64,000 bases of DNA, from contig CAVOII010000004.1 of the NCBI GenBank assembly GCA_963696025.1, positions 880,114 through 944,113 on the forward strand, in the 5' to 3' direction. This DNA comes from JABCYV01 sp963696025 (lineage in GTDB: Bacteria > Acidobacteriota > Terriglobia > Terriglobales > Acidobacteriaceae). This document shows positions 1 through 8,096 of the stretch, piece by piece (position 1 is the first letter of the stretch; every line of letters starts with the position of its first letter). The position numbers and the translations under genes were made by a program. A model generated the notes under the pieces. It had not been told where the DNA came from. It made no database searches and saw only the letters and a program-made list of their open reading frames with translations.

Positions 1-1
1 C

Positions 2-670
2 CGTTTTCTGCTGACTGGCGAAGCTCTTTCTTCCACTCGAGAAGGCTACGCTTTCGCGGTATTTGAGCAGCTTTTTCGAGAGCGCGGCCTGCCCGCCAAC
101 ATCGGCAGCGATAACGGTGTGCCTTTCGCTTCCGCACACGCCTTATTCCACCTCCGCAAGCTGGCGGTCTGGTGGCTCCGCCTCGGCCTCGGCATCGAGC
201 CCATCCCACCTGGCCATCCTCAGCAAAACGGTGGTCACCAACGTATGCCCCTCACTTTGAAGAAAGAAGCCACCAAACCCGCGGCCGCCAATTTTCTTCA
301 GCAGCAGGCGCGCTTTGACAAGTTCATTGACATCTTCCACCACGAACGTCCGCATGAGGCTTTGGATATGAAATGTCCGGCAGAAATCTACCAACCTTCC
401 CCTCGTCTTTACACCGGATTGCCCGACATCGATTATCCCTTCCACGACAAAACCATCGTGGTCACCCGCTGCGGCCGCATCTGTCTGGGGAACAAAAAGA
501 TCAACTTCAGCCAGGTCTTTGCTGGTCAGGCCGTCAGCATCAAAGAAGTGCACGATGACATCTGGCTGGTGAGCTTTATGGATTATGATTTGGGATATTT
601 TGATCTGGAGACACGGATGCTCGAACCGCTCGAAAACCCCTTCGGCCCAAAACTGTTACCTATGTCTTAG
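2..670 (+). mobile_element. IS481-like transposase, 3' part (cut by window edge)
   Basis: The reading frame is already open at the window start, so the N-terminal part lies outside. What is visible is the end of an rve-type integrase core (SDNGVPFAS, then GHPQQNGGHQRM) followed by the usual IS481 C-terminal region (FHHERPHEAL, PAEIYQPSPR, GRICLGNKKINFSQVFAGQ) ending in LLPMS. In relatives the second motif usually reads NGRHERMH, where the Glu is the expected third catalytic residue. Here a Gln stands in that position, so the copy may be inactive. I cannot see the left end or inverted repeats. Family assignment is from recognised sequence; the loss of activity is inference. Confidence 0.85.
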
Positions 671-713
671 GTACGATCTGTCACCCATGTGTCCGGGCCG
701 GACCGTTCGTAAG

Positions 714-760
714 TGGTTGCGGGGGGTGGATTTGAACCTACGACCTTTGAGTTATGAGCT
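714..760 (-). pseudogene. 3' fragment of a tRNA-Met(CAU)-like gene
   Basis: Read on the minus strand this ends in CCCCCGCAACCA and contains a T-loop (GGTTCAAATCC) and an anticodon-loop-like CTCATAA, as in tRNA-Met. No 5' half (D-arm, acceptor 5' strand) is found just upstream on the same strand. The T-stem GTAGG no longer pairs with CCACC, and the anticodon stem does not pair. It is therefore a relic, not a working tRNA. Such 3' tRNA ends are typical left-over attachment sites of integrated elements, and the IS481 fragment next to it fits an old element boundary. Confidence 0.6.
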
Positions 761-991
761 TCGTGGGAAACTGCAAATTCAAATACTTTGCGGCACAGAT
801 GACAGCTCACGGGACCACATGAATACTGGACGTTAACAGAAGCGTGACCCTTGTTTGACCCGAAGTGGGAAACGGACCTACTTATCCAGGGATGTTACGC
901 CTCGGCTAGCCGTCCCTTGGTGTGAGCTAGCCACTCATTACTCAGCCGGGCGATCACCGGTCATCACATTCCGCCTAGACAGGATTTCGTC

Positions 992-1023
992 TTGACTCTG
1001 GAGCTAACTCCAGGGTTTATCCT
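992..1023 (+). promoter_or_regulatory. MerR-type promoter/operator of the mer-like operon
   Basis: TTGACT (992-997) and TATCCT (1018-1023) are separated by 20 bp, the overlong spacer expected of promoters activated by MerR-family proteins. A perfect dyad CTGGAG-N4-CTCCAG (998-1013) fills the spacer, where MerR dimers bind and untwist DNA. The GTG start of merR follows only 6 nt after the -10 box, so the transcript is probably leaderless. One promoter would drive merR and the genes after it, giving metal-induced autoregulation. Confidence 0.75.
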
Positions 1024-1029
1024 CTATTT

Positions 1030-1505
1030 GTGGCAAAGGCCGTTCACATCGGCGAGGCCGCAAAGCTGGCCGGCGTCAGCGTGGACACGATCCGCTTCTA
1101 TCAAAAACTCGGACTCATCAAGAGTGTGGGTCGGAGCGCGGGGGGTATCGCTTGTTTGACGGAGAGCAGATTCGCGATCTCACATTTGTGCGACATGCCC
1201 AGGAATTGGGGTTCTCTCTGACCGAAGTCAGGGAATTGCTGGCGTTACGGCAGAGGCATCATGTCTGTGCCGAAGTGCAATCCATGCTCCAGCGCAAGCT
1301 GGGGGATGTGCGGGAGAAGATCAATAGTCTCTCCCGATTGGAAGCGGAGCTTGCAAAGGCGTTCCGTAATTGCAACCGCGAGCTGCGCCTCAAACGGGAA
1401 ATCAAGCATGAGGACTGTTGTCCCCTGCTCACGAAGCTTGATCGACTGAACGGCTCGAATGGCAACAAGCATGTCTCAAATAGGAGAAAACCAGACGACA
1501 AGTAA
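1030..1505 (+). pseudogene. merR: MerR-family metal-responsive regulator, frameshifted
   Basis: The N-terminal part (HIGEAAKLAGVSVDTIRFYQKLGLI) is a MerR helix-turn-helix. The rest (LFDGEQIRDLTFVRHAQELGFSLTEV onward) is in another frame, entered after a run of six G at 1140-1145; one more G would restore GGYRLFDGE. The C-terminal region has a long dimerisation helix and cysteines in HHVC, RNC and DCCPLL, matching the three-Cys metal site layout of MerR. The 3' end overlaps the start of merT. The GTG start at 1030 follows the -10 box by 6 nt. The break is in a homopolymer, so a sequencing error or slippage is possible; if real, the regulator is dead or needs frameshifting. Confidence 0.75.
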
Positions 1506-1845
1506 ATCCGGGTCGAGGAGCACCGTGGTTGCCAGTCTTGTTGCACTCGGCAGCGTGATCGCAGCGTCAAGCTGCTGCCTGCCGCTGCTGCCTTTTCTCT
1601 TCGCTGCCGGAGCAGCGGGCACCTCGGCCTTCGTCGCACGGTTGCGACCGTACCTGCTTGTTCTGTCGGTGCTGCTGATTGCCTTTGGCTTTTATAAGTC
1701 CTGGCGAGCGGAGCAATGCAATTGCAAGCCCAGCCGGATCAGCACGTTTCTTTTGTGGCTCTCGGCGATCGTGGTGTTTGTATTCATCTTCTTCCCGCAG
1801 GTGATTGCCAACCTGGTAACTGATCTCTTGGCAGGTAAATCATGA
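1459..1845 (+). CDS. merT: MerT-like mercuric ion transporter
   Basis: A 128-residue inner-membrane protein with three hydrophobic segments (about residues 23-55, 64-83 and 95-121). The first contains the vicinal pair SSCCLP, and the loop after the second has a CNC motif. This matches MerT, which takes Hg(II) from periplasmic thiols through the TM1 Cys pair to the cytosolic loop cysteines. No merP or merA is seen nearby. The start could also be the ATG at 1471; neither has a clear Shine-Dalgarno site. The stop overlaps the next start as ATGA (1842-1845), implying translational coupling with the thioredoxin-like gene. Transport of another soft metal cannot be excluded. Confidence 0.8.
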   Translation: MATSMSQIGENQTTSKSGSRSTVVASLVALGSVIAASSCCLPLLPFLFAAGAAGTSAFVARLRPYLLVLSVLLIAFGFYKSWRAEQCNCKPSRISTFLLWLSAIVVFVFIFFPQVIANLVTDLLAGKS

Positions 1846-2429
1846 GTCGACAGCGAATCCTTCTTTTTGCGGTTCTTTTGGTGGCGTTTGCGACCGTGTA
1901 TTACTTCTACGGCGGACATTCGACACCCAAGGGACAGCCGCCTCTCGTCAGTTTCTCTTCGAGCGATCTTACACCTCTGAAGACTGTGTTCAACGGCTCA
2001 TCGTCCTCTATCCGCATCGTTGTAATGCTGTCACCCACTTGAGCCGTTTGCTTGCAGGGGGCCTCTGCAACGGGACAATTGCTGCGAGAGATCAACAGCC
2101 AAGACATTCGCGTTTTCGTGATCTGGGAGCCGGTATTGCCGACCGATTTTGTCGCCCCTTCGACCGCTGCACTCGGGCGCATTCCTGATGCGCGAGCGGC
2201 GCAGTATTGGGACAGAAAACGAGCGCTGTCTCACTTGCTCGGAGAACGCAATCGCTCGACAGTAGTCTGGGACTACATCGCGGTGTATGCGCCGGGAACG
2301 TTATGGCAAGATGCTCCGCCGAAACCGATTTATTCCGACAATCCAGTCCGCGATGTGATTAGCGCAGCGAAGAAGTCCATCCAGCGTTTGCTGATGAGCG
2401 GCAGAACCCAACCGGGAGAGGAGGAATGA
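1842..2429 (+). CDS. Membrane-anchored thioredoxin-like protein, putative selenoprotein (TGA at 2040)
   Basis: One frame of 195 codons interrupted only by TGA at 2040-2042 (residue 67). N-terminal signal anchor about residues 4-25, then a thioredoxin-fold start (SIRIVVMLSPT), then TGA-A-V-C, i.e. UxxC where a CxxC is expected. The frame continues without a stop for 129 codons (LREINSQDIRVFVIWEPVL and a C-terminal helix AAKKSIQRLL). A hairpin fitting a bacterial SECIS follows the TGA. Start overlaps merT (ATGA) and the stop overlaps the next gene (ATGATG), so loss of the downstream half would also break operon coupling. Likely role, by context: extracytoplasmic thiol/selenol redox partner for mercury uptake or detoxification. 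Alternative: a nonsense mutation of a Cys codon. Confidence 0.75.
2044..2073 (+). promoter_or_regulatory. Candidate bacterial SECIS hairpin 1
   Basis: Directly after the TGA at 2040-2042. Upper stem TTGCAG (2052-2057) pairs perfectly with CTGCAA (2065-2070) around the 7-nt loop GGGGCCT. A lower stem CCG/CGG (2044-2046 with 2071-2073) is separated by a 5-nt bulge on the 5' side. The loop starts 16 nt after the TGA and begins with G, which fits the bacterial SECIS pattern as I know it (apical loop with G in the first two positions, 4-16 bp upper stem, 16-37 nt from the UGA). Confidence 0.65.
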
Positions 2430-2677
2430 TGAAGAACATTGTTGTTTACTCCCAGCATGGGTGAATGTTCTGCGATCAAGCGAAAGAGTATCTTTCGCAA
2501 AAGGGCTTGAAGTTTCAAGAGAGGGACATCGCGCAAGATCCTGGCGCCCTAGCCGACCTCAAGAAACTTGGTTACATGACCACTCCGGTAATTGTGATTG
2601 ACGGCGCAGTGATTGTAGGCTTTGATTCAACCAAGATTGATAGGCACGCAGTTGACTCGAACACCGTGGGTATCTGA
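2426..2677 (+). CDS. Glutaredoxin-like protein, putative selenoprotein (TGA at 2462)
   Basis: Starting at ATG 2426 (or 2429, second of two ATGs; good RBS GGAGAGGAGG just upstream), the frame reads KNIVVYSQHG, TGA, MFCDQAKEYLSQKG and on to TTPVIVIDGAVIVGFD. This is a complete small glutaredoxin/NrdH-type fold of 83 residues with the cis-Pro TTPV, in which the first Cys of CxxC is replaced by TGA at 2462-2464 (residue 13). A perfect 7-bp hairpin with an AGTAT loop follows. The start overlaps the stop of the preceding UxxC protein. Expected role: cytosolic dithiol/selenol reductant acting with merT and the thioredoxin-like protein. The last 10 residues (HAVDSNTVGI) look unlike the family and may be a changed 3' end. 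Confidence 0.75.
2480..2498 (+). promoter_or_regulatory. Candidate bacterial SECIS hairpin 2
   Basis: Perfect stem GCGAAAG (2480-2486) with CTTTCGC (2492-2498) around the loop AGTAT. The loop begins 23 nt after the TGA (2462-2464) and has GU at its second and third positions, like the SelB-contacting GU of the E. coli fdhF element. The hairpin lies inside the coding frame, as bacterial SECIS elements must. Confidence 0.7.
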
Positions 2678-3441
2678 GCTGGTTAATGATGCATTCAATC
2701 TCGGGAATGGCGGCTCAGCATCAAGATCCACGTTGTACGGCGGAATGTCTCGAGGGGTCCTGACTGTAATATCGATCTGGCTCAAGAACTTCATTTTTAC
2801 GGTGTTCAACGCTCCGCGACTTCGCACGCCGTCGAGCGTGGCTGCCAATGCGTTGAGACGCTTTTCCTCTGGGACGGCATTCGTGACTGGTGCGTCCAAG
2901 CATAAGGCGGGCTCATCAACAAACAGCAAGACAGGCAGGCCAGCGGACTTCAGGCGATCAACCTGCCAGCCGATGATCTGCGAGACATGAAATGCGATGG
3001 CCGAAAAAAACGTCGGATCGGCCAGGAAGGGCCGGTCGTTGTGGAACAGATACGCCGACAACGTGATCGGCCCCTCGATCTGTCCCTTGACGGCCACTGC
3101 AGAGCTTAAGAGACCCGATGACAACTCTTCTTCGAACGCCCCGAAGCCTGCCGCGTTTGCCAACGTCAATTCCCTATTACTGCGGTGAAGAATTTCGAGA
3201 ACCGAATCAATCTGTGCCCTCTTTCACTCGATAACCGTAGCCCTCATTACGAGGCTCAATCAGACCTTCGACAATACCGAGGCCTTGGCCGATGATACTT
3301 TCGCGTTCTGAGAGTTGAGGCAACTGCGGCCAAAAGGGTACTTCCGGCGAAAGTTCGGCAACCGACCCGAATTGCCGATGTGGCTGACGTGAAGGGCAGG
3401 CTGCCGATGCCTGTGACCGCGCCCGCTGCGACGAAGGGCAT
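2627..3441 (-). pseudogene. MetE/uroporphyrinogen-decarboxylase-like methyltransferase, broken
   Basis: Pieces of one protein appear in three frames on the minus strand: AVTGIGSLPFTSATSAIRV (from ATG 3441), then AELSPEVPFWPQLPQLSERE to YGYRVKEGTD in a second frame after an extra G near 3366, then IDSVLEILHRSNRELTLANA to LFVDEPALCLDAP in a third frame after about 3205. The GSLPF start, PFWPQLP and KGQIEGPITL motifs match the cobalamin-independent methionine synthase/UROD fold. The 3' part after about 2780 no longer matches. Two shifts plus an in-frame TGA make it non-functional. It converges on the mer-like operon and is divergent from metH, an interesting neighbour for a methionine-type methyltransferase. 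Confidence 0.65.
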
Positions 3442-3624
3442 TCGGCGGCTGTGAGATCTCGTGGCTGTGAATTGCACTCTTTTCATTCCTCCCTGGAAAG
3501 TTGCCCACATTCAGTCCGTTGAGCGAGTTCTGCCAGGCCCTGTGCGCTCCAAGGCTGACTTCCAACGCTATCACGATTACCTCGGTGATCCCACTCGCAA
3601 GAGCTTGGGCATCTTGCCTATCGC

Positions 3625-3630
3625 TATAAT
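3625..3630 (+). promoter_or_regulatory. Possible -10 box upstream of metH
   Basis: A perfect TATAAT lies 75 nt before the metH start. No convincing -35 at 16-18 bp is seen (TTGGGC at 3605 gives only 14 bp). I searched the 3442-3705 stretch by eye for a cobalamin or SAM riboswitch and recognised none. The rest of the stretch holds nothing I can support. Confidence 0.3.
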
Positions 3631-3705
3631 AAAAGAGGCATACATTGCGGAAATGTCGCAAGGTTACGTCTGAAGCGAAGGCTGCCCGAGATCATCAAAA
3701 AGGAT

Positions 3706-4836
3706 ATGACGAAAGCCCACCAACATCCGCTTGGAAAGATCCTCGACAGTCGAATTGCCATCATCGACGGAGCGATGGGCACGACCATCCGCACCTACGG
3801 CATGACGGAAGCGGATATCCGCGGGGAGCGATTCAAAGACTCGACGAAGAGCCTACTGAACAACGGCGACCTGTTCTCGCTGACAAAGCCAGAAATGATT
3901 GAAGACATCCATCGGCGGTTTCTGGAGGCAGGGGCGGACATCATCGAGACAAACACCTTCGGCGCAACCAGCATCACCCAGAGCGAATTTTTTGTCGACG
4001 ATCCGCGGGAGCGCGGCGGCCGCAAGGATCCCGCGTTCTACCAGAAAGTCATCGAAGATTCATTCCTCGGCAGTTTGGCTTGGGATATCAATGAGCAATC
4101 GGCGCGGCAGTGCCGCCAATGGGCCGATCGTGTCGGAACAGCGACTTCGCGCCAGAGGTTCGTGGCTGGAGCGATTGGGCCGCTCACCGTCTCTCTCTCG
4201 AATTCGCCAGATGCCGACGATCCAGGCTTTCGGGTGATCACTTTCGATCAGGTCAAAGCCGCTTACACGCAGCAGGTGCGCGCTCTTATCGCCGGTGGCG
4301 CAGACTTGCTGCTGGTCGAGACGATATTCGACTCGTTGAACGCCAAGGCCGCACTTGTCGCCATCCGTGAGGTGACCGATAAGGACGGCAAGCAACTGCC
4401 AGTGATGATCTCGGCGGCGGTGGGGCGCGGCGGCGAGACGATGATCTCGGCGCAGACGACCGAGGCGTTCTGGAACGCGGTGCGGCACGTGAAACCGTTG
4501 TCGGTGGGCCTCAACTGCTCGCTCGGTCCCGATCTAATGTATCCGTTTCTGGAGGAGCTCTCGGAGAAGGCGGACGTTGCGATCTCGTGTTACCCCAACG
4601 CCGGTCTGCCGAATCCGCTCTCGGAAACCGGCTTCGATCTTGGGCCACAAGACATGGCCCGTTATCTGGGCGACTTTGCACGGGCAGGGTTGATCAACAT
4701 CGCCGGCGGCTGCTGTGGAAATACTCCCGAGCACATCGCGGCGATCGCCAAGGTGCTCGAAGGCCAGCCTCCGCGTAAGTGGGGGATCGAGCCCGCGCAG
4801 GAATCTCTCGTCGCCCAGATTGAGAGTCGAGCGTGA
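3706..4836 (+). CDS. metH: Methionine synthase, homocysteine-binding half (split MetH)
   Basis: A 376-residue protein equal to the first domain of cobalamin-dependent methionine synthase. It binds homocysteine and zinc. Visible motifs: IIDGAMGTTIRTYG near the N-terminus, NTFGAT, LLLVETIFDSLNAKAA, GLNCSLG (about residue 270) and GGCCGNTPEHI (about 335), which supply the three zinc cysteines. Full-length MetH is about 1,200 residues; here domain 1 ends in a GTGA overlap with the next gene, so the two halves are co-translated and presumably form one enzyme. The start ATG follows an A-rich AAAAAGGAT leader. Confidence 0.9.
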   Translation: MTKAHQHPLGKILDSRIAIIDGAMGTTIRTYGMTEADIRGERFKDSTKSLLNNGDLFSLTKPEMIEDIHRRFLEAGADIIETNTFGATSITQSEFFVDDPRERGGRKDPAFYQKVIEDSFLGSLAWDINEQSARQCRQWADRVGTATSRQRFVAGAIGPLTVSLSNSPDADDPGFRVITFDQVKAAYTQQVRALIAGGADLLLVETIFDSLNAKAALVAIREVTDKDGKQLPVMISAAVGRGGETMISAQTTEAFWNAVRHVKPLSVGLNCSLGPDLMYPFLEELSEKADVAISCYPNAGLPNPLSETGFDLGPQDMARYLGDFARAGLINIAGGCCGNTPEHIAAIAKVLEGQPPRKWGIEPAQESLVAQIESRA

Positions 4837-7565
4837 GCGTGTCCGGCAGCGCAGGTGTGCCCGAGGCGACAAAGATGAGGCCACTTCGTCTCTCGGGCTC
4901 TCAGCCTTTCACGCAACAGCCAGGCGTCTACATCATAATCGGCGAGCGGACCAACGTCGCTGGTTCGCCGAAGTTCGCCAGGCTAATCAAGGAAGGCAAA
5001 TATGAAGAAGCGGTAAGCGTAGCCCGGCAGCAAGTCGAGAACGGGGCGAACGTTCTCGACATCTGCATGGATGAGGGCATGATCGATGGGGTCACGGCGA
5101 TGACGCGCTTCCTGCAATTGCTAGGCAGCGAGCCGGAAGTCGCCAAGGTGCCCTTCATGGTTGACTCCTCGAAATGGGAGGTCATTGAGGCCGGGCTGAA
5201 GTGCATGCAGGGCAAAGGCATTGTGAATTCGATTTCGCTGAAAGAGGGCGAAGAAAAGTTTCGCCAGAATGCGGCCAAAGTTCTGAAATACGGGGCTGCC
5301 GTAGTTGTGATGGCCTTTGATGAAAAGGGTCAGGCAGCAACCTATGAAGAGAAGATCCGTGTCTGCGAGCGCGCCTACCGCATTCTGGTTGACGAAGTCG
5401 CGTTTCCTCCAGAAGACATCATCTTTGATCCCAATATCCTCACCGTTGCCACAGGCATGGAGGAGCATAACAACTACGCGGTGGACTACATCAACGCCAC
5501 ACGTTGGACCAAGGCCAACCTGCCACACGCGAAGGTGAGCGGCGGCGTCTCAAACATCTCATTCAGTTTCCGCGGCAATAACAAAGTCCGCGAAGCGATT
5601 CACTCCGCATTTCTTTATCACGCCATCGCAGCCGGCATGGACATGGGCATCGTCAATGCCGGGATGCTCGAGGTCTACGAAGAGATTGAACCGGAGCTTA
5701 AGGTGCTGGTCGAGGACGTGTTGCTAAACCGCCGTCCCGATGCCACCGAGCGACTGGTGGATTACGGTGAAAAGCTGAAGGGCGCCGGCAAGGCCGTCAA
5801 CGAAAAGAAGGCCGAAGAATGGCGCAGTGGTACGGTCGAGGAACGTCTTTCTCACGCCCTGGTCAAGGGAATCGACACCTACATCGAAGCCGATGCCGAA
5901 GAAGCCCGCGTCAAGTTAGGCCGCCCTCTATTAGTGATCGAAGGTCCGTTGATGGCCGGCATGAGTGTGGTGGGCGATCTGTTCGGGGCCGGCAAGATGT
6001 TCCTGCCTCAGGTGGTGAAATCGGCGCGTGTAATGAAGAAGGCGGTTGCACACCTTACGCCGTTCATGGAAGCTGAGAAGGAAGCCAGAGCCGCAGCAGG
6101 GGAAGTGGTCAAGGCGCAGGGAAAAATCGTGCTGGCGACGGTCAAGGGCGATGTTCACGACATTGGCAAAAACATCGTCGGGGTCGTCCTGGCCTGCAAT
6201 AATTACGAAGTGATCGACATGGGCGTGATGGTCCCGTGCGAAAAGATACTCGAACGCGCCAAGGCAGAAAAGGCAGACATGATCGGGCTCAGCGGGCTGA
6301 TCACTCCGTCTCTCGACGAGATGGTGCATGTGGCTCGCGAGATGGAGCGTCAGGGTTTCAAGCTGCCTCTGCTGATCGGCGGGGCAACTACTAGCCGGGC
6401 ACACACGGCCGTCAAGATCGCGCCGCATTACAGCGAACCCGTGGTCCACATCCTCGACGCCAGCCGAGCAGTGCCCGTCACGACCAGTCTTCTGAGCGAC
6501 GAAGGTAAATCTGCGTTCGTGGAGCAGCATCGCGCCGATTACGAAGCGTTGCGCAAAGCCCACTCCGCGCCCAAGCTAACTGTTGTCTCGCTTGAGGATG
6601 CCCGGAAACGGCGAACTCCGATCGAGTGGCGTGCGGAAGACCTGCCAACGCCTTCATTCACCGGTGTCCGCGTGCTGAATGACTTCCCTCTGGCGACGCT
6701 GCGCGAGTTCATTGACTGGAGCCCGTTCTTCCATACTTGGGGACTGAAAGGAATTTATCCCCGCATCCTCGAACACGCAGAGCATGGCGCGCAGGCGCGC
6801 CAGGTCTTCAGCGAAGGCAATGCTCTCCTCGATGTCATCATAGAGAAGAAACTCATCACAGCGCGGGGGGTATATGGCTTGTTTCCCGCTAGCGGTTTGG
6901 GCGACGATGTCGAACTCTACACGAACGGCACACGCGGGACAGTGCTCGAACGATTTCACTTCCTCCGACAACAATCAAATAGGGAGGGCAGCGGGCCGTG
7001 CCGGTCTCTCGCCGACTTCATCGCTCCGAAGGAAACCGGGCTACCCGATCACATCGGTGCGTTCGCGGTCACAAGCGGGATCGGTTTAAAGGAACTGTGC
7101 GACTCGTACAGGGCCAAGCACGACGACTACAATGCGATTATGGCGGAGGCCATCGCCGATCGCCTGGCTGAAGCTTTCGCCGAATGCCTGCACAAACGCG
7201 TGCGTGAGGAATGGGGTTATGGTTGCGCGGAGGGCCTTAGCAACGCAGATCTTATTCAAGAGAAATATCGCGGCATCAGGCCAGCTGCGGGTTATCCAGC
7301 GTGCCCAGATCACACGGAAAAGGGTCTGCTTTGGCGTTTGCTCGATGTGCAGGCGAATACAGGGATGCTGATCACGGAGTCGTTTGCCATGTGGCCCGGA
7401 TCAAGCGTGAGTGGACTCTACTTCGCCCATCCCGAATCGCGATATTTCAGCCTCGGCAAGATCGACCGTGATCAGGTCGTCGACTACAGCAAACGCAAGG
7501 GAATGAGCGTGGACGAAGTCGAGCGATGGCTCGGGCAAAACCTGAATTACGACCTTGCGGAATAG
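4833..7565 (+). CDS. metH: Methionine synthase, folate/cobalamin/reactivation part (split MetH)
   Basis: 910 residues covering the remaining MetH domains in order: methyltetrahydrofolate (pterin) binding (about 30-300, IIGERTNVAGSPKF, FMVDSSKWEVIEAGL), cap and cobalamin domain (about 340-570) with the B12 ligand motif DVHDIGKN near residue 440 and GLSGLITPSLDEM, then the S-adenosylmethionine-dependent reactivation domain (about 590-900, PAAGYPACPDHTEK, GLYFAHPESRYFSLGKI). Start GTG 4833 overlaps the upstream stop; an ATG at 4875 nearer the conserved region is an alternative. Together with the preceding gene it makes a full methylation cycle enzyme. The sequence shows no damage, unlike many neighbours. 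Confidence 0.92.
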   Translation: MSVSGSAGVPEATKMRPLRLSGSQPFTQQPGVYIIIGERTNVAGSPKFARLIKEGKYEEAVSVARQQVENGANVLDICMDEGMIDGVTAMTRFLQLLGSEPEVAKVPFMVDSSKWEVIEAGLKCMQGKGIVNSISLKEGEEKFRQNAAKVLKYGAAVVVMAFDEKGQAATYEEKIRVCERAYRILVDEVAFPPEDIIFDPNILTVATGMEEHNNYAVDYINATRWTKANLPHAKVSGGVSNISFSFRGNNKVREAIHSAFLYHAIAAGMDMGIVNAGMLEVYEEIEPELKVLVEDVLLNRRPDATERLVDYGEKLKGAGKAVNEKKAEEWRSGTVEERLSHALVKGIDTYIEADAEEARVKLGRPLLVIEGPLMAGMSVVGDLFGAGKMFLPQVVKSARVMKKAVAHLTPFMEAEKEARAAAGEVVKAQGKIVLATVKGDVHDIGKNIVGVVLACNNYEVIDMGVMVPCEKILERAKAEKADMIGLSGLITPSLDEMVHVAREMERQGFKLPLLIGGATTSRAHTAVKIAPHYSEPVVHILDASRAVPVTTSLLSDEGKSAFVEQHRADYEALRKAHSAPKLTVVSLEDARKRRTPIEWRAEDLPTPSFTGVRVLNDFPLATLREFIDWSPFFHTWGLKGIYPRILEHAEHGAQARQVFSEGNALLDVIIEKKLITARGVYGLFPASGLGDDVELYTNGTRGTVLERFHFLRQQSNREGSGPCRSLADFIAPKETGLPDHIGAFAVTSGIGLKELCDSYRAKHDDYNAIMAEAIADRLAEAFAECLHKRVREEWGYGCAEGLSNADLIQEKYRGIRPAAGYPACPDHTEKGLLWRLLDVQANTGMLITESFAMWPGSSVSGLYFAHPESRYFSLGKIDRDQVVDYSKRKGMSVDEVERWLGQNLNYDLAE

Positions 7566-8096
7566 CCATCCGGATCTCCGGTTCAACCCCGCCGTATCCC
7601 CGCCCTTTTTCGTCAGAATCCGCAGAGCGGACGCGACGCACCCAGTATTTCGATTCGAAGATCGACATGGGCAAAATCATCATCAAGTGACACGGCCGTG
7701 CGAAACCTTCCATGATGCTGGTTCACTCTTGGAAGAGAAAACAAGGCGCGCCCTTCCCGCATTTCCACCTTGAAAATGCGTTGAGGCCAAGCCCTTCTGG
7801 GCTGCGCTCTCACGAACCGTATCTCATTGATATCTTTTAAGTTCAGTTGGGGAACAGTTGTTGCTCGGCAAACCGACTGCAGGACTGTCCTATATGCAAG
7901 CCCAAATCACAAACTCGAAAACTTCAATGAGCGCAAACGCATGATTGCAACGGTGATCTTGAGTCATCGCCTCCAGATACATATGCGTAGGAATTTTGGC
8001 CGAGTCCAGTTTCTCGGATAGTTACGCCGCGGGTTTGGAATTTGGCTTTCGCAGCAGTGCATAAATGTGATTGCCCATAGTTGTCGCCTCTGGCCT
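7566..8096. other. Noncoding stretch after metH
   Basis: About 530 bp between metH and a broken gene on the other strand. I see no convincing reading frame, RNA gene or strong terminator here. Confidence 0.4.

Noticed and set aside
714..760. Functional tRNA-Met
   Set aside because: 5' half absent and T-stem/anticodon stem do not pair.
3461..3673. 70-codon frame before metH
   Set aside because: It overlaps the 5' region of the broken MetE-like gene and has no family features.
3442..3705. Cobalamin or SAM riboswitch before metH
   Set aside because: No B12-box or SAM-I core recognised by eye; only a lone TATAAT.
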